NCBI GenBank assembly: GCA_033725935.1
Contig: MU867102.1
Coordinates: 291,075 to 355,074, forward strand
Source: Cladorrhinum sp. PSN259
Lineage: Eukaryota; Ascomycota; Sordariomycetes; Sordariales; Podosporaceae
DNA length: 64,000 nt
Direction of reading: 5' to 3'
Below are positions 21,178 to 32,567 of this stretch, piece after piece. The translations under genes and the position numbers were made by a program. The first letter of the stretch is position 1; each line of letters begins with the position of its first letter. The notes under the pieces were generated by a model. It was not told where the DNA came from. It saw only the letters and a list, made by a program, of their open reading frames with translations, and ran no database searches.

Positions 21178-23701
21178 AAACAGTTTCATTGGATTGGGTT
21201 GGGTTTGAATGGCGAGAGCAGCGTAGGCGAAAATGAAGGGAAGAGAAGAAGGATAAACCATACTGTGGTATCCTTTTGGTTCAGGTCTCTTTCCTCTCTT
21301 ATCCTGCTTTGAAGCTCTTTTTTGGTGTTGTGTGAAAGACTACATACACCTAGAGTAGACCCAAAAATAAAAAGTAAGAGTATTGTTCGTTCTGGCACAC
21401 TATCTTGTTCGAAAGAGGATTCTGAGAGAGCAACCGTAGTTCAGTTCCCTCAGAGTTATGTTTCCCAACAAACCATTTCAAACGCCAATAATTTGTCTGG
21501 TAAAAGTACATGTGCATTAAATTCCGGTATGTACCTAGATATCCTGACACCAATGGTCCAAGACGTTAATACCTCACTCTCTTTAAATATTTCCGGCATT
21601 GCTTAGCGTTTATCGTTTTGTCTATACCATCTTCGTGTCCTTCCTCCTCAACCTCGGAACCGCTAGCAGAAACTTCCGTTTTCTGACCGAAAATCACGAC
21701 CCATCGCGATGTCCCCTACTAGTTACACCATGTGGTATTGGCGCTTCGCCAAAAATCCATCAAAAATTGACACTCATGAATTGATGACAGAGAGCGTGAA
21801 GCTGATCGATGTTGTCTAGTCTGATCTGGGCAGGGATGACATTGTTGTGATGACCTGCGTCGACATCAAGGAGGAGAAGAGGCCAACAGGCATGGAGATT
21901 GCAGTTTTCCCAACGTCCCTAACGGGGCGGTTCAACCATGGGCAGGACTCCGATATCCTCACCAACAGCACCGAGAAGCCCAACCTCAATTATGGTCACT
22001 CCGCCGTTCAACAAGAGGAAAATATCCAAGACTCCCCCACCCAGGAGCAGAGGCGCATATTTGATACCCGCAAAGCTCTCTTCCGCCTGCATCTTCAACG
22101 CCGCCAAGGCCGCCGGGCAAAATATTCCTGCAGGAAAGGCGTCCAACTCGTTTCAGATTCAACGCTGGCAACTGGACAGACTTTACAATGCTCGTGCCAA
22201 ACAACTGCAAGCTGGATGGGATATGGACCTCGGCTAACCGAAGGCTTTTCTCCCCCAGGACTCCTTGTTATGCTTGGTGTTCTAGCACTGAAGGGGGCAA
22301 CCAACTTTCTGCTGGTCGTCAATGACACTTCAAGCCGGATCGATTTTGAACAATATCACATTGCAAATGAAGAGGTTGACAGAGACGCCGATAATACTAC
22401 CAAGAAACGGAGACTGGGTTTCGGTTGAGCTTTATGTATACTGCAATGAGGACATCTTGGGACAGCCACTCAGTATGTTTGGCTCTCTCCTTGGACAGGA
22501 TGAGAAATGGCCAGGAATGCAGGAAGGTCCTAGGGGGCCGAATTGTGGTTGCCTTTCCCTTTTGAAGTAGTTGCGCGGGTCTTGCAGTGATTGAACATTC
22601 CGGAATTCCAACCCGGAAATGGTCCCAACAGGCAGGCACGCCAACCTGGAAACCAAACCCGAGTTGGTCAGAGCGTCAACCTGGGAAGAACCACGCGGCA
22701 CGGGCAAGGGAACTGGCTGCATTCACCGCTTTCTTGGCATTTACTTCAAGACCTGCCCAGGTGGACAGCCACCGTCACCTCCAACCCGCAGGCCTGGTCC
22801 CGTCATCAATCAACATCCAGGTCTTCATTCCAACACCCAAGCATCCATAAGTAAATTCTTCTCTCGATGCGACCAATATTTTAATTGCACGCTTGTCGGC
22901 TCTCTGTCGAATAATTCGGCTGTAATTGTAACATTATTGGACATTTCTGTAGGTGTTTCTCTATTTCCCTTCCCCCTCTCTGACTCCCATTTGTAACTCC
23001 TCCCCCTCCTTCGCTTTCCGAACGCCGACGCCGGCACCATTGCTGGGCGACCATCCCACCACACACGACACCCCGACTTGTCCATCTGTCATTCATGCTC
23101 CCACAACTTGGCGAAACAAAAATCACTTGCATAACGACAAGTTTTTTTAAAAAAAAAAAAAAACATCTGGTGCCGCAGGTTGGACATGTGGGTTTTCTCT
23201 CACATGCCCTGCAGTATTGCGCATCCCCTGGAGCCGCCGGTTTTCCCCCTGCGTTTGCCCAAAGCTGGCACCCACATATGCGCTCGGCCCCATCCACCTG
23301 CTCGTCACACCCCACCCGAAAGCCACAACAACAACAGAACACACTTCACTGTGTGTCGCCCTGTCGCTCGACAAACACCTGGCTAACGTCATTCAAGTCG
23401 CCTCCAGACATTTAGACCTTCCATTTAGATACCCGTCTGCACGCGCGCACTTGCTACTATTTGCAGTGTTCGCCCGCACGACACAAAGACATCCCCGCTG
23501 CCCACCCAATTGGGCGACGAAACGAAACATAACCCACCCGAAGACGGCGTCCCTCCAACGATACCCGATTACTGCCTCTTTAACCCCTCAGCCGCCGCAT
23601 GCTCGTGTTTGATAGATACACATATCGGCAGAAGAACAATCACTTCGACTGGTGCCGGCGCCCTCTCACTGGCGCCATCACGTAGGGACCGATAGCCCAA
23701 C
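21178..23701. other. Intergenic, with coding-like debris near 21940-22430
   Basis: No confident gene. Between about 22150 and 22260 one plus frame reads FRFNAGNWTDFTMLVPNNC, then KLDGIWTSAN, which looks coding, and another frame nearby reads SSACIFNAAKAAGQN. I could not assemble these into one spliced protein or a known family. An A run at 23150-23163 and CT/CA-rich leader sequence precede the SAPS gene. Confidence 0.35.
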
Positions 23702-26700
23702 ATGTTTTGGAGATTCAGCAATTACACGACCGTCTCGGCCGTCGACACCATCCTCGAGAGGGGCGGTTTTCAGCTTGAGGAGCTTCTAGACGAAAGCGAC
23801 TTGATCCAAGAGCTCAAACAACACAATGCGAAACTTGTCGATCATCTTCGAGAAAAAGACGTCCTCGAGAGACTCCTCGAGTATGTAGTTGCGCCAAAGT
23901 TGGAGCCTGTCGCTGCCGCAGATGAGAATAATGATAAAGACGAAGATGAGAAGGGCAAGGAGCCTTCACTGGCAACCACACGGTCGCGGTCATCCTCGAG
24001 CGCTTCCATCACCAATAACAGCCAAGAGGAGGGAGAAAAGAAGCGCAACCGCTATGCCTACGTAGCTGCTGAGATTTTGTCTTCGGACAATTACTCGATA
24101 TACGAAGCTCTCTTGGAGAACAAACCGCTCCTCCGAAAATTCTGGCAGTTTTTGAAGCGTCCAACCCCGCTCGATCCGCTTCAAGCAAGTTACTTCACAA
24201 AGGTCAACGAGTCCTTGTTCGACAAAAAGACGGAGGACATGTTGGACCTGCTCAAGTCGTTTGATGGGGCTATTTCGGATATCCTAAAACATGTCGACTC
24301 CCCCATGATCATGGACCTACTGCTTAAGATCATAAGTCTTGAGCGAACAGAGCATGGCCAAGGCATTGTAGAGGTAAGTCTCTAGTTGGCATATTTCCCT
24401 GGAGAGCGTACAAGATGCTAACGTTCCTCTTCGCACCTTAGTGGCTCTACACTCAAAATGTCATGCCGAGCCTCCTCTCGTTCCTGGCCCCTGAACATAG
24501 CTGGGCTACCCAGACCTCTGCCGCCGATTTTATTAAGGCTATCATCACGGTCTCCGCAAATGCATCCCAAAACGAGCAGACTTGCATCGGGCCCAACGAG
24601 TTGACACGCCAATTGGTTTCGAAGCCTTGTGTTGAACAGCTGATCGGATACATGCTCAAGGGGGGCAACCCGTTGACGTGCGGTGTTGGTATCGTTATTG
24701 AAGTTATCAGAAAGAACAACTCGGACTACGACCCCGAGGGCGTGGATGCCAACGCTCCCCCGTCCAGCCGCGATCCTATTTATCTCGGCACCTTGCTCCG
24801 CCTTTTTGCCGATAACGTGCCAAAGTTCATGGATGTCATCATGAATGAGCCGGCTCAAAAAGAACGCTTGTCTTCCACCTTCGGGGATAAGATTGAGCCC
24901 TTGGGTTTCGACAGGTTCAAGACCTGCGAGCTTATGGCAGAGCTTTTGCATTGCAGCAACATGGGTTTGTTAAATGAGGTCGGATCGGAAGAGTTTATCG
25001 CTGGTCGTGATGCTCAGCGTCAGCGCATGAGGATGGAAGGCAGGCTGGGACCTGTGCGCGGTAACGACGAGGCAGCGACCTCTAGCGAGGATTTAACAAT
25101 GCGTACGACCGCATCATCTCCTGCCGAGGAAAGGCGGAAGCTAGAGGTTACAAATAGCTCCGTCGATGATGATGGATTCGAAGAGGTGTCTCACTCCATT
25201 GAGGAGGAGAGCTCGGACGGTGTTTTGGAGCTTCCTGATGCTCCTGGTTCGTCGAATGTGTCATCTTTCCTTGACAAGGACGACGATGATTTTGTGGATG
25301 AACCTTTGAGCTCCCCTAGGCTCAATTTCCGCGACCTTGAGCCAACGACCAAGCCTGATGACGACTTGATTGTCGCCCCTCTCTCGCCTTCGAAGAAGAA
25401 CGCCGACATCTCGAGAAGCACCGAGTCCAAGAAGGAGGAGCCCACGTCAGATTTGACGCAGAAGCTCGCAGGTACAGAAATAACTACTTCGGCAACTTCT
25501 AACTCCAGTTCTTCGAAAGGAGACGACCCTCAGGCAACTGCCTCTGCCGTTTCCACAGCTCCTGCAAGCGAGGATCCCGTCGATGAATTGGTTGCAGAAA
25601 TCTCAGAAAAGAACCTTGGCGCCGTCGTGGACTTGTCGCCTCATCCTGAAGACACCCCGGCCCCGCTCTTCTCAGCTCAGCCAGCAACCAGCGAATCTGA
25701 GGAAGCTGCCAAGGCCACTGAGGGGGCCAGCCTTCAACCAGCAACCTCAGAATCTGGTGCAGTCTCTGGGACCCAGCCTGTTCAGCAGGAGCCCTCTGAG
25801 ACTAGGGCTGCAGAAGGCGCTGATGAAATCTCGATTGTCGTCGGACGTGCCAGCGACAGCGAAGACCCCGCCGAGGATGCTTCTACGGGACCAAGGCCAG
25901 TCGTCGGAGACTATCTCAAAGGCCAATTCGTCAAGTACAGCGTTGTTCCCACGATTTTAAGATTTTTCTTCAAGTACCCATGGAACAACTTCCTTCACAA
26001 CGTCGTCTACGACATTGTGCAGCAAGTCTTCAACGGGCCAATGGACCGTGGGTTTAATCCAACACTTGCAATCAGCCTTTTTGAAGCTGCCGACATCACC
26101 AACCAGATCATTAATGGGCAAAAGGCTAGCGACAGATCTGAAGCCGAGAACAAGACCCGGATGGGCTACATGGGTCACTTGACACTAATTGCTGAGGAGG
26201 TTGTCAAGTTCACTGAGCGTCACCCTCCTGAGCTTCTCAATGAGCTAGTTTTGGAAAAGGTCATGGCACAAGATTGGATCAACTATGTCGAGGGAGCGCT
26301 TGCCGAGACCAGAGAACGTGATAATGCCATCCTGGGCGGGGTTCGGCCGGAGGTTGCTATGAACAACCGTGCCGCCCAGTCCAACTTGATGGGCAACAGT
26401 CTGACAGGTCTCGGGTCAATCGGTCTTGGAGGGAACACTGGATCCAACGCGCTTGCCGAGGCTGGGCTCAATGGTGGCTCAGATGAGGGTTCGGGGAGCA
26501 GCGGCATCGGTCCATTTGGCATTAGTTCTGGGACAACCCTTATGAGCGGATTCGGCAGCTCCAGCGACGAGGACGACGACGAGGAACAAGAGAGCGAGGA
26601 GGATGTTGCCAACGAGGTTAGTGCTTTATCATTGTCTGCTTTATCAAACTCCATGGATCAAGATGCTCCCAGTGGAGGCCAAACCAGCGCCGTTCTTGGT

Positions 26701-28025
26701 CTCCGCGGCACAGATGTGGAAGATGAGTATCACTTGCTTGAATACTTTGATGAGTGGGCGGATATCCCGAGCGATGACGTTCAGAGCGTTACTAGCTACG
26801 GTATGCCATCGGGGGCGGGATGTGCTGCAAACAGCCAGCGATGTTTCATTTCTTTTGCGTACCAACAGAGCTGTTCTTCATTAGTAAAACCGAGCGATAT
26901 GAGGCAGAGATTAATCCAGCGGCGTTGGCTTTTATGAAAAGTCTTGTGCTCTCAGGATGCAATGCTCGTGCCTTTGTGGTTTGGTTTCTGCATGAGATCA
27001 GGTTTCCTGTTTCCTCATCCATCTCTTCATGATTCCTACATGTATATATCCTGGAACAAGAAGCTGACAACCCCATGCAGTTCAGAGCCTACACCGACCC
27101 TCTTAATGCCAATGCTTCCAACTCACTTAATCCGCCATCGATCCCACCACCACCACCACCCCCTCCGCCTCTCAATATTCCACCCTCGAGAGCCCGTTTG
27201 CAGCTGGCCGCCCGTCTCGCCATGAACAAGCGAAATGCGGCGGCAGCAGCAGCGAACGGTGAGCAACAGAATAGCAACTCGACCTCCGATGATGCTGGAA
27301 GTTCGGATGCATTCACTGTCCCTTCTAGCGAGCGGCTGCGGAACCCGTTTGCAGACGACGAGGAAGACGATGGCTCCAATAGTGGGAGCGACGACGATCA
27401 GCTCGAAAACCTGGATGATGACGCCACGGGAACCAGTTCAACATGGGACCGGGGTGGATGGTGGCGTGGCGTCGTGGGTGGGAGACAGTCGAACAAGCAG
27501 AAGGACACTGATGACGCTCAGGAGCTCGAGCGCTTCGGAGACGGACGAGACGACACGGATGACTCTGACAACCCGGTGGATGCGGATGATATAGAAGATG
27601 AGGAGTTTGGTGACTTTGCAATGCCTGAAGTGGGCGGCTCAATCAGCGGTATTGATCCCGCAAGGGAGAAGATTCTGGTCAAGCCACTTCCGGTCCACCC
27701 TACGCCAGTCAAGAGCTCGTTTGGCAGTCTGTGGCCTTTTTCTACGCAAGGTTTCGGAGTCTCCAAGGACAAGAAGGAGGAGACTTCGGCCGAGACGAGC
27801 TCGGCAGCCGCGACGAATGCACCAGGGACGGCTGATGCGGGGTCAGCCACCATATCGATCACGGAGGAGCCCGTAGAGCTTACCAAGGAGGAGGATGACG
27901 GGGTGATTGGTGAGGATGGGAAGAAGATAAACCGCGCCGTGGAGGCCAAGAGACGGACAAGCATCGAGGATCCCGATGATGATGGTGAGGAGGTTATTGT
28001 GCATAGAGGGTCAGGTGTCCCCTAG
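23702..28025 (+). CDS. SAPS-family protein (Sit4/PP6-type phosphatase-associated)
   Basis: SAPS proteins bind and direct the PP2A-like phosphatase Sit4 (PP6), which acts in cell-cycle entry and TOR signalling. The N-terminus MFWRFSNYTTVSAVDTILER is diagnostic. Residues 20-470 form the helical SAPS repeat region (VVAPKLEPVAAADE, KFWQFLKRPTPLDPLQASYF, MLKGGNPLTCGVGIVIEV). An acidic Ser-rich linker follows, then a second conserved block (PTILRFFFKYPWNNFLHNVVYDIVQQVF), and a long acidic, Ser-rich C-terminus with FGDFAMPEVGG. Exons are 23702-24373, 24442-26800 and about 27061-28025, total about 1331 aa. Intron 1 (68 nt) is secure. The last intron is less so: donor GTATGC at 26801 needs a phase-matching acceptor, and AAG at 27060 (giving EADNPMQFRAYTDP) fits, while the better CAG at 27080 does not. 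Likely cytosolic and essential or growth-promoting. Confidence 0.92.
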
Positions 28026-28966
28026 GCGCATGAGAATTTCTATGCAAGCGTGTGGAATGGATTGGTCGGTATACATGAACATTGGTATGGAGATGGAGGA
28101 GTTGAAGGCTGATGGATTGTTCCTGTACGTACCTGTGTGGGAGTGCTGTTGGGCCTAGCGGGGTCTTTAAGCATGTACAGTGTATTTGTAGTTTAGGTTA
28201 TTTATACTTGTTTTTGTTCATGATGTTTGCTCCTTCAAATACTGGGCAGGGGCGGGAGTGGGACAGTGAAATCTGTGGTGGGGCACAGCTTTGACAGTGG
28301 CGGCTTGGCAGGGGTGTTATACTGAAGGACAAGCTTTCCACAGATTCTAAGAAGGGGGACTTGCACGACTTCTTGCCTCTTCATGACTTTGACTCTCGCC
28401 ATTCGCAGCATCCAGACACTTTGGACCGCCAATTGCATCTCCCGCATGCCGAGTGGCATGGCTCGAAATACGTGGTCTGGCTGTGGCCGCGATACGGCAA
28501 CCGAGTGCGACGCGCCGCACTGAGGGAGGATTTGCTCACTCCTCCTGGTCGGGTAAAACCGTTGCTGCCAGATCAGCCTGTCAATATCTTGACTTGCGCC
28601 TTCTTTGGGAATTTTGGCTGTCTCTCCACGTGCCCAACTTCGAGCCCAATGGTGAGTTCTTTCCGTACCTTTCCAGGGCGCTCCCCAGGAGTCGCAATGC
28701 TCTACCCGCCACGCTGGGATGGTGGGGGCGGAACACAATGCGACGATATGCTGATACAGGTTCACCGACGGCCAGATTGTTTTTCTACTTTAACCGCCGA
28801 CCACCGAATATCACAACTTACCTCGACCATCAATCGACAAAGGTAACCGAGATCTTGAACCTTTTACTTTCGCATACCCTCGATCGATACCTGCTTTGCA
28901 CAACGAGACCGCGAGGCGCATACATATATTTGGGTGGCATTGAAAACCGAAAAGACCCGTATCAAG
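28026..28966. other. Intergenic between SAPS and hydrolase genes
   Basis: No gene supported. The open frames at 28361-28995 lack domains and run into the hydrolase start region. Confidence 0.45.
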
Positions 28967-29006
28967 ATGGCAGACCAAACTCCTCAGGAGGCTAGTGAAG
29001 GTCCGC

Positions 29007-29038
<32 letters not shown>

Positions 29039-30279
29039 CCAAGCACAGACGCCGACACCGTCTCGAGACGGCATGCGGTCCCCTTCCTTTCGAAGCTCTC
29101 GCGCGCGGGCTATCTATATACCATCAAGGGAATAACCGTGCCCATCGTCTGGTTTCAAGAATGGAAGGAATATTTCACTCCACCAGATGGACGCCCCAAC
29201 ATCATCAAGAGCTACGAATGTAGGCCTGAGCTACCAATTCGGTAAGTCCTCTCTCCTTACCTTTCCCGCCCGCACCCCGCTCTCGCTTCTAACCCTTTGC
29301 GCCACCGTTTAGGATTTTCTTCCCCTCCTCGTACGACCAAACGTCGCCTCAAACGCTCCCGACCCTCTTCACGATTCACGGCGGCGGTTGGTGCATCGGC
29401 CAATCCCGCGACGACGACGAATGGAACCGCGCCTTTGCAGATGGACACAACGTCCTCGTCATTGCGCTCAACTACGCCAAAGCGCCTGGCTCACCTTTCC
29501 CCACGGCGATATACGATCTACAAGCTCTCCTCCTCGCCGCGCTGGCAGACGAATCGCTGCCCATCGACCGAGCATCAAGCAATAGGAGAGGACGCACCGC
29601 GATGCTAGGGTTCTCAGCCGGCGCCAACTTGGCTCTGGCCGTATCTCAGCTGCCCGACATCAAGAACCACCCCAACGGCCCGGTAGCGGCCGTGAGCGTG
29701 TACGGATCCCTGGACTTGAGTCTTCCCGTCGAAGAGAAACTGAAGAACAGGCCTTTCAAATCTGGGCTCGAAGCGCCGAGGGGTGGAAACAGCGATTACC
29801 TGCAGACCATGGCGCCCGCGTTCGAGTGGGGGTACATACCTGAGGGGCACGACTTGACGGATCCGCTGCTGAGTCCTGCGCATGCGAAGAGGGAGGACTT
29901 GCCAGAGTTTCTGGCGTTTGTCGGATGCGAATTGGACTTTTTGGCGCACGAAGGGTGGAGGGCGGCTTGCAAGTTTTCGGGCCGGAAGGTTCCGGATAGG
30001 AAGAGCGAAAATGTCGAGGAGAGGATATGCGGGATTGAAAGTGTCGTTTGTGAGGCCAAGGGAACGGAAGGGTTGGTGCTGGACGATGAGAGGTTTGCTT
30101 TTGAGGATGGAAAGGTGAAGTGGCTGTTGGTTCCGGATGTCGTGCACGGCTTTGACAGCGTCGGCGCTAGGGCGTTTGTTGGTGGTGGGGAGGAGATGAG
30201 GAAAGATGCCGAGAGGAAGGAGGCGCTGGAGAGGGAGGAGTTGGGGAGATGGTTGAAGGAGGTTGTTTGGAAAGTTTGA
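28967..30279 (+). CDS. Alpha/beta-hydrolase (fold-3, HSL-like esterase/lipase)
   Basis: Exons 28967-29241 and 29313-30279 encode 413 aa; the 71-nt intron (GTAAGT, CTAAC, TTTAG) joins CG|G as Arg. An oxyanion-hole motif HGGGW begins at His114, and the nucleophile elbow GFSAG has Ser193. Asp300 (GCELDF) and His370 (VVHGF) are the likely other members of the triad. This order and the HGGG motif mark the hormone-sensitive-lipase-like fold-3 group that cleaves short acyl esters. The N-terminus begins with a polyglutamine run (about 11 Q, from a CAA repeat) and has no signal peptide. A hydrophobic stretch near residues 48-60 may associate with membranes. An insertion of about 30 residues lies between Asp300 and His370. 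Substrate unknown. Neighbours (SAPS, tRNA-Tyr) do not suggest a pathway. Confidence 0.9.
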
Positions 30280-30617
30280 TGCGAGTGGGTTCCAAGGTTT
30301 GTGTATGAGTTTGGAGTTTTGCCCGTCGGTTATGGCATGATTTCCAGGGATACCAAATTTTGCGTGTGCTAATTATTGTTTTGGTTCTAGAGTAGTAGAA
30401 GAATTTGTTCATTAGAGATATCATTTTTTGCAGCATGTTCCCGCTTTCTTGCTTTCTTCATCAGCAGCCACCTCCTTACGCAGCTTGGATTGTTGGTTCT
30501 TGATTGGGTTATGATTCGGAGGGTTTATGCAACTCATTGTGGAGTTGTCGACAGCTACCCCGCCTCGACAAGAGCGCCACGAACGAGTGGAGTCTGCAAC
30601 AAGCACAAAAAGAAAAT
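30280..30617. other. Intergenic before tRNA-Tyr
   Basis: Hydrolase 3' flank; no other feature seen. Confidence 0.5.
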
Positions 30618-30707
30618 CCCCTTGTGGTGTAGTTGGCTATCACGTTCGGCTGTAAAGGAATTTATTAGATTACCGAAAGGTCACCGGCTCGATTCCGGTC
30701 GAGGGGA
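30618..30707 (+). tRNA. tRNA-Tyr (anticodon GTA) with 16-nt intron
   Basis: Cloverleaf: the acceptor CCCCTTG pairs with CGAGGGG, including the C1-G72 pair typical of eukaryotic tyrosine tRNA, with A73. The D arm is GTG...CAC, the anticodon stem TTCGG/CCGAA, and the T arm ACCGG-CTCGATT-CCGGT. The loop reads C T G T A A (anticodon 30652-30654), then a 16-nt intron (30656-30671), then A. Introns in tRNA-Tyr are near universal in eukaryotes, which supports the call. A seven-T terminator follows. Confidence 0.93.
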
Positions 30708-30713
30708 CTCTAC

Positions 30714-30720
30714 TTTTTTT
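30714..30720 (+). terminator. RNA polymerase III terminator of tRNA-Tyr
   Basis: Seven T start seven bases after the tRNA 3' end; further T-rich sequence follows as a back-up. Confidence 0.8.
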
Positions 30721-32567
30721 ATTATTTTTTAATACGAAATTCAGATCACTTTGTTTCTCCGTACTGCCCAAATCAATACTCTTTCTTTCCCATGGATTTT
30801 GGGGAGCTGAGTGAGTGTTTTGTGTGTTTATGGAATCCTTCTAGAAAAAACTTGGAACCCTTACCGCGTGGCGTGCTTTGGTATTAATTGCCTTCTTCTT
30901 TGATTGCATTCTCTTTTTCTTTCTTTGTTATTTTTTTGCTGTTTTTTTGTCTCGGTAAAATCGTCTGGTCCCCATTAATTCTTTCATTTTATGGGGTGGT
31001 CCGGGGGGGGGGGGGGCTTAGTCTAATGATCTGCTTTCTCCCACGTGTACTTTTCTTTCTTTTTTTTTTTTCTTCTTTTTTTCTTGGGATTACCTAAATA
31101 TTTTTTCGGAGATAATCATGTGATGTTATGAAGTTGCTCAAGATGGATGGATGTTTGGTTGTGGGGATGGGTGGTCGCTGCTTGCTTGTGGAAAGGGTTC
31201 CGAGAGGAGGAGGAGGAGGAGGAAATGAGGGGTTCTTACAGTAGGTTTTTTTTTTTTTGCTTTTTTGCTTTTTTGCTTTTTTTTTGCCCCGCTTTCAACG
31301 ACGACAAGCCGTAACCTCGACGAATTACGAAACAGGAACAGAAGAAAGCAAAGTTCTTTGCATTTGTGGGACATGTCATCCACTCTGCTCGTGCCGTCAC
31401 TTTTTATTTCTTTAGCGAAAGTCAACCGAGATTCGAATTGGAATGGGAATGGAATGAGATAAGATGGATTGGATGGGATGCGGGTTGAACTGCAAGGGCC
31501 CGGTCCCGGTCCAGTCGGCGACTGAGCGGGTGCGTGATGTCTTGGCTTCGATCATGTATGTACCTGGCTGACTGTGTCCTCCCCCAGAGTGGAAGTCAAC
31601 AAGGAAAAGCCACCATGCATGTAAGCCGTAGGATTGCGGCACTGGACAACTTTGATGTGAATGGTAGCCTTCCCACACCATCTTTTTGTATGCATCCCGA
31701 AAGCACGCAAAGGCCCCCGACTTGCTGCCGCCCGCCCGCCTTGCTGGTTCGGGAGAGAGAGAACGCCACAATGCGGCAATACTGGCTCTTTTCAGACAAG
31801 CGGGTTCAATGGTTTCTCCCAATGGAAACGATTGATGGCTTCTTTTTTTGACTCTCTCTTTGTTCTTTATCGGGGTGTTATTGTGCGGAGGCCACACATG
31901 GCCCGGCATGGTGGCTTACATGAAGTGTGTGGGTCGGTGGGTGGGTGGAATGGGGAAGAAACGTGTGCGTGCTGCGAGTGAGATGAGATGGCAGGAGGGA
32001 AGGAGGGAATAAAGGCGGTACCCGCGTTGTGTGAGAGAGTGCGTGTGTGTGTGTGTATGTGTGTCTTGGTTGCCCCGCCTTCTTGTTGAATTGGATCGTC
32101 GCCTTTCCAGTCTTTTACGGAGACTGTCTTGTCTCTCCTTTTGGTGGGCGTCATACTCTTTTGTACTGTACATCCATCATTTCTCCACCTTTGCTTTGTG
32201 TGTGGGCTGAGATGCGCTGTCATTTTGGTTTGGTGATGGTTGCATTCTTTTGGTGAGAAAACACGACTGTTGCTTCATTCCTCTGGATAGCTGTGTTTGG
32301 GCATTCCAAAGTCGATACTGTTGCAGCAACGTCTTGTCTATAGCAGCTTGTTGGGGAGATATACTTACCAAACCACCGGGACCTTGCCGCCGTCGCCGAG
32401 ACTGGAACCCATTGCTCTGAGGTCCATTGCGACCCTCCCTTATCCCAAGTTTACTGCTTCCCTTTTGTCAATTTGACCCCTTCTCCATTCGTCGGGTCAA
32501 ACGCCTTGGGAATCTCCAAGATATCCGGTAATACCTCACCGGCAGGCCGGCCCTTCCTCCCATCGTC
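30721..32567. other. Intergenic, T-rich with homopolymers
   Basis: No gene supported. It contains many T runs, a G14 run at 31003-31016, (AGG)n near 31205-31221 and GT-rich sequence near 32040-32062. The last 200 bp are probably the 5' leader of the next gene. Confidence 0.45.

Noticed and set aside
19954..21261. 435-codon minus-strand open frame
   Set aside because: Antisense shadow of the ValRS-like gene caused by its strong C-ending codon bias; leucine/valine-rich with no domain.
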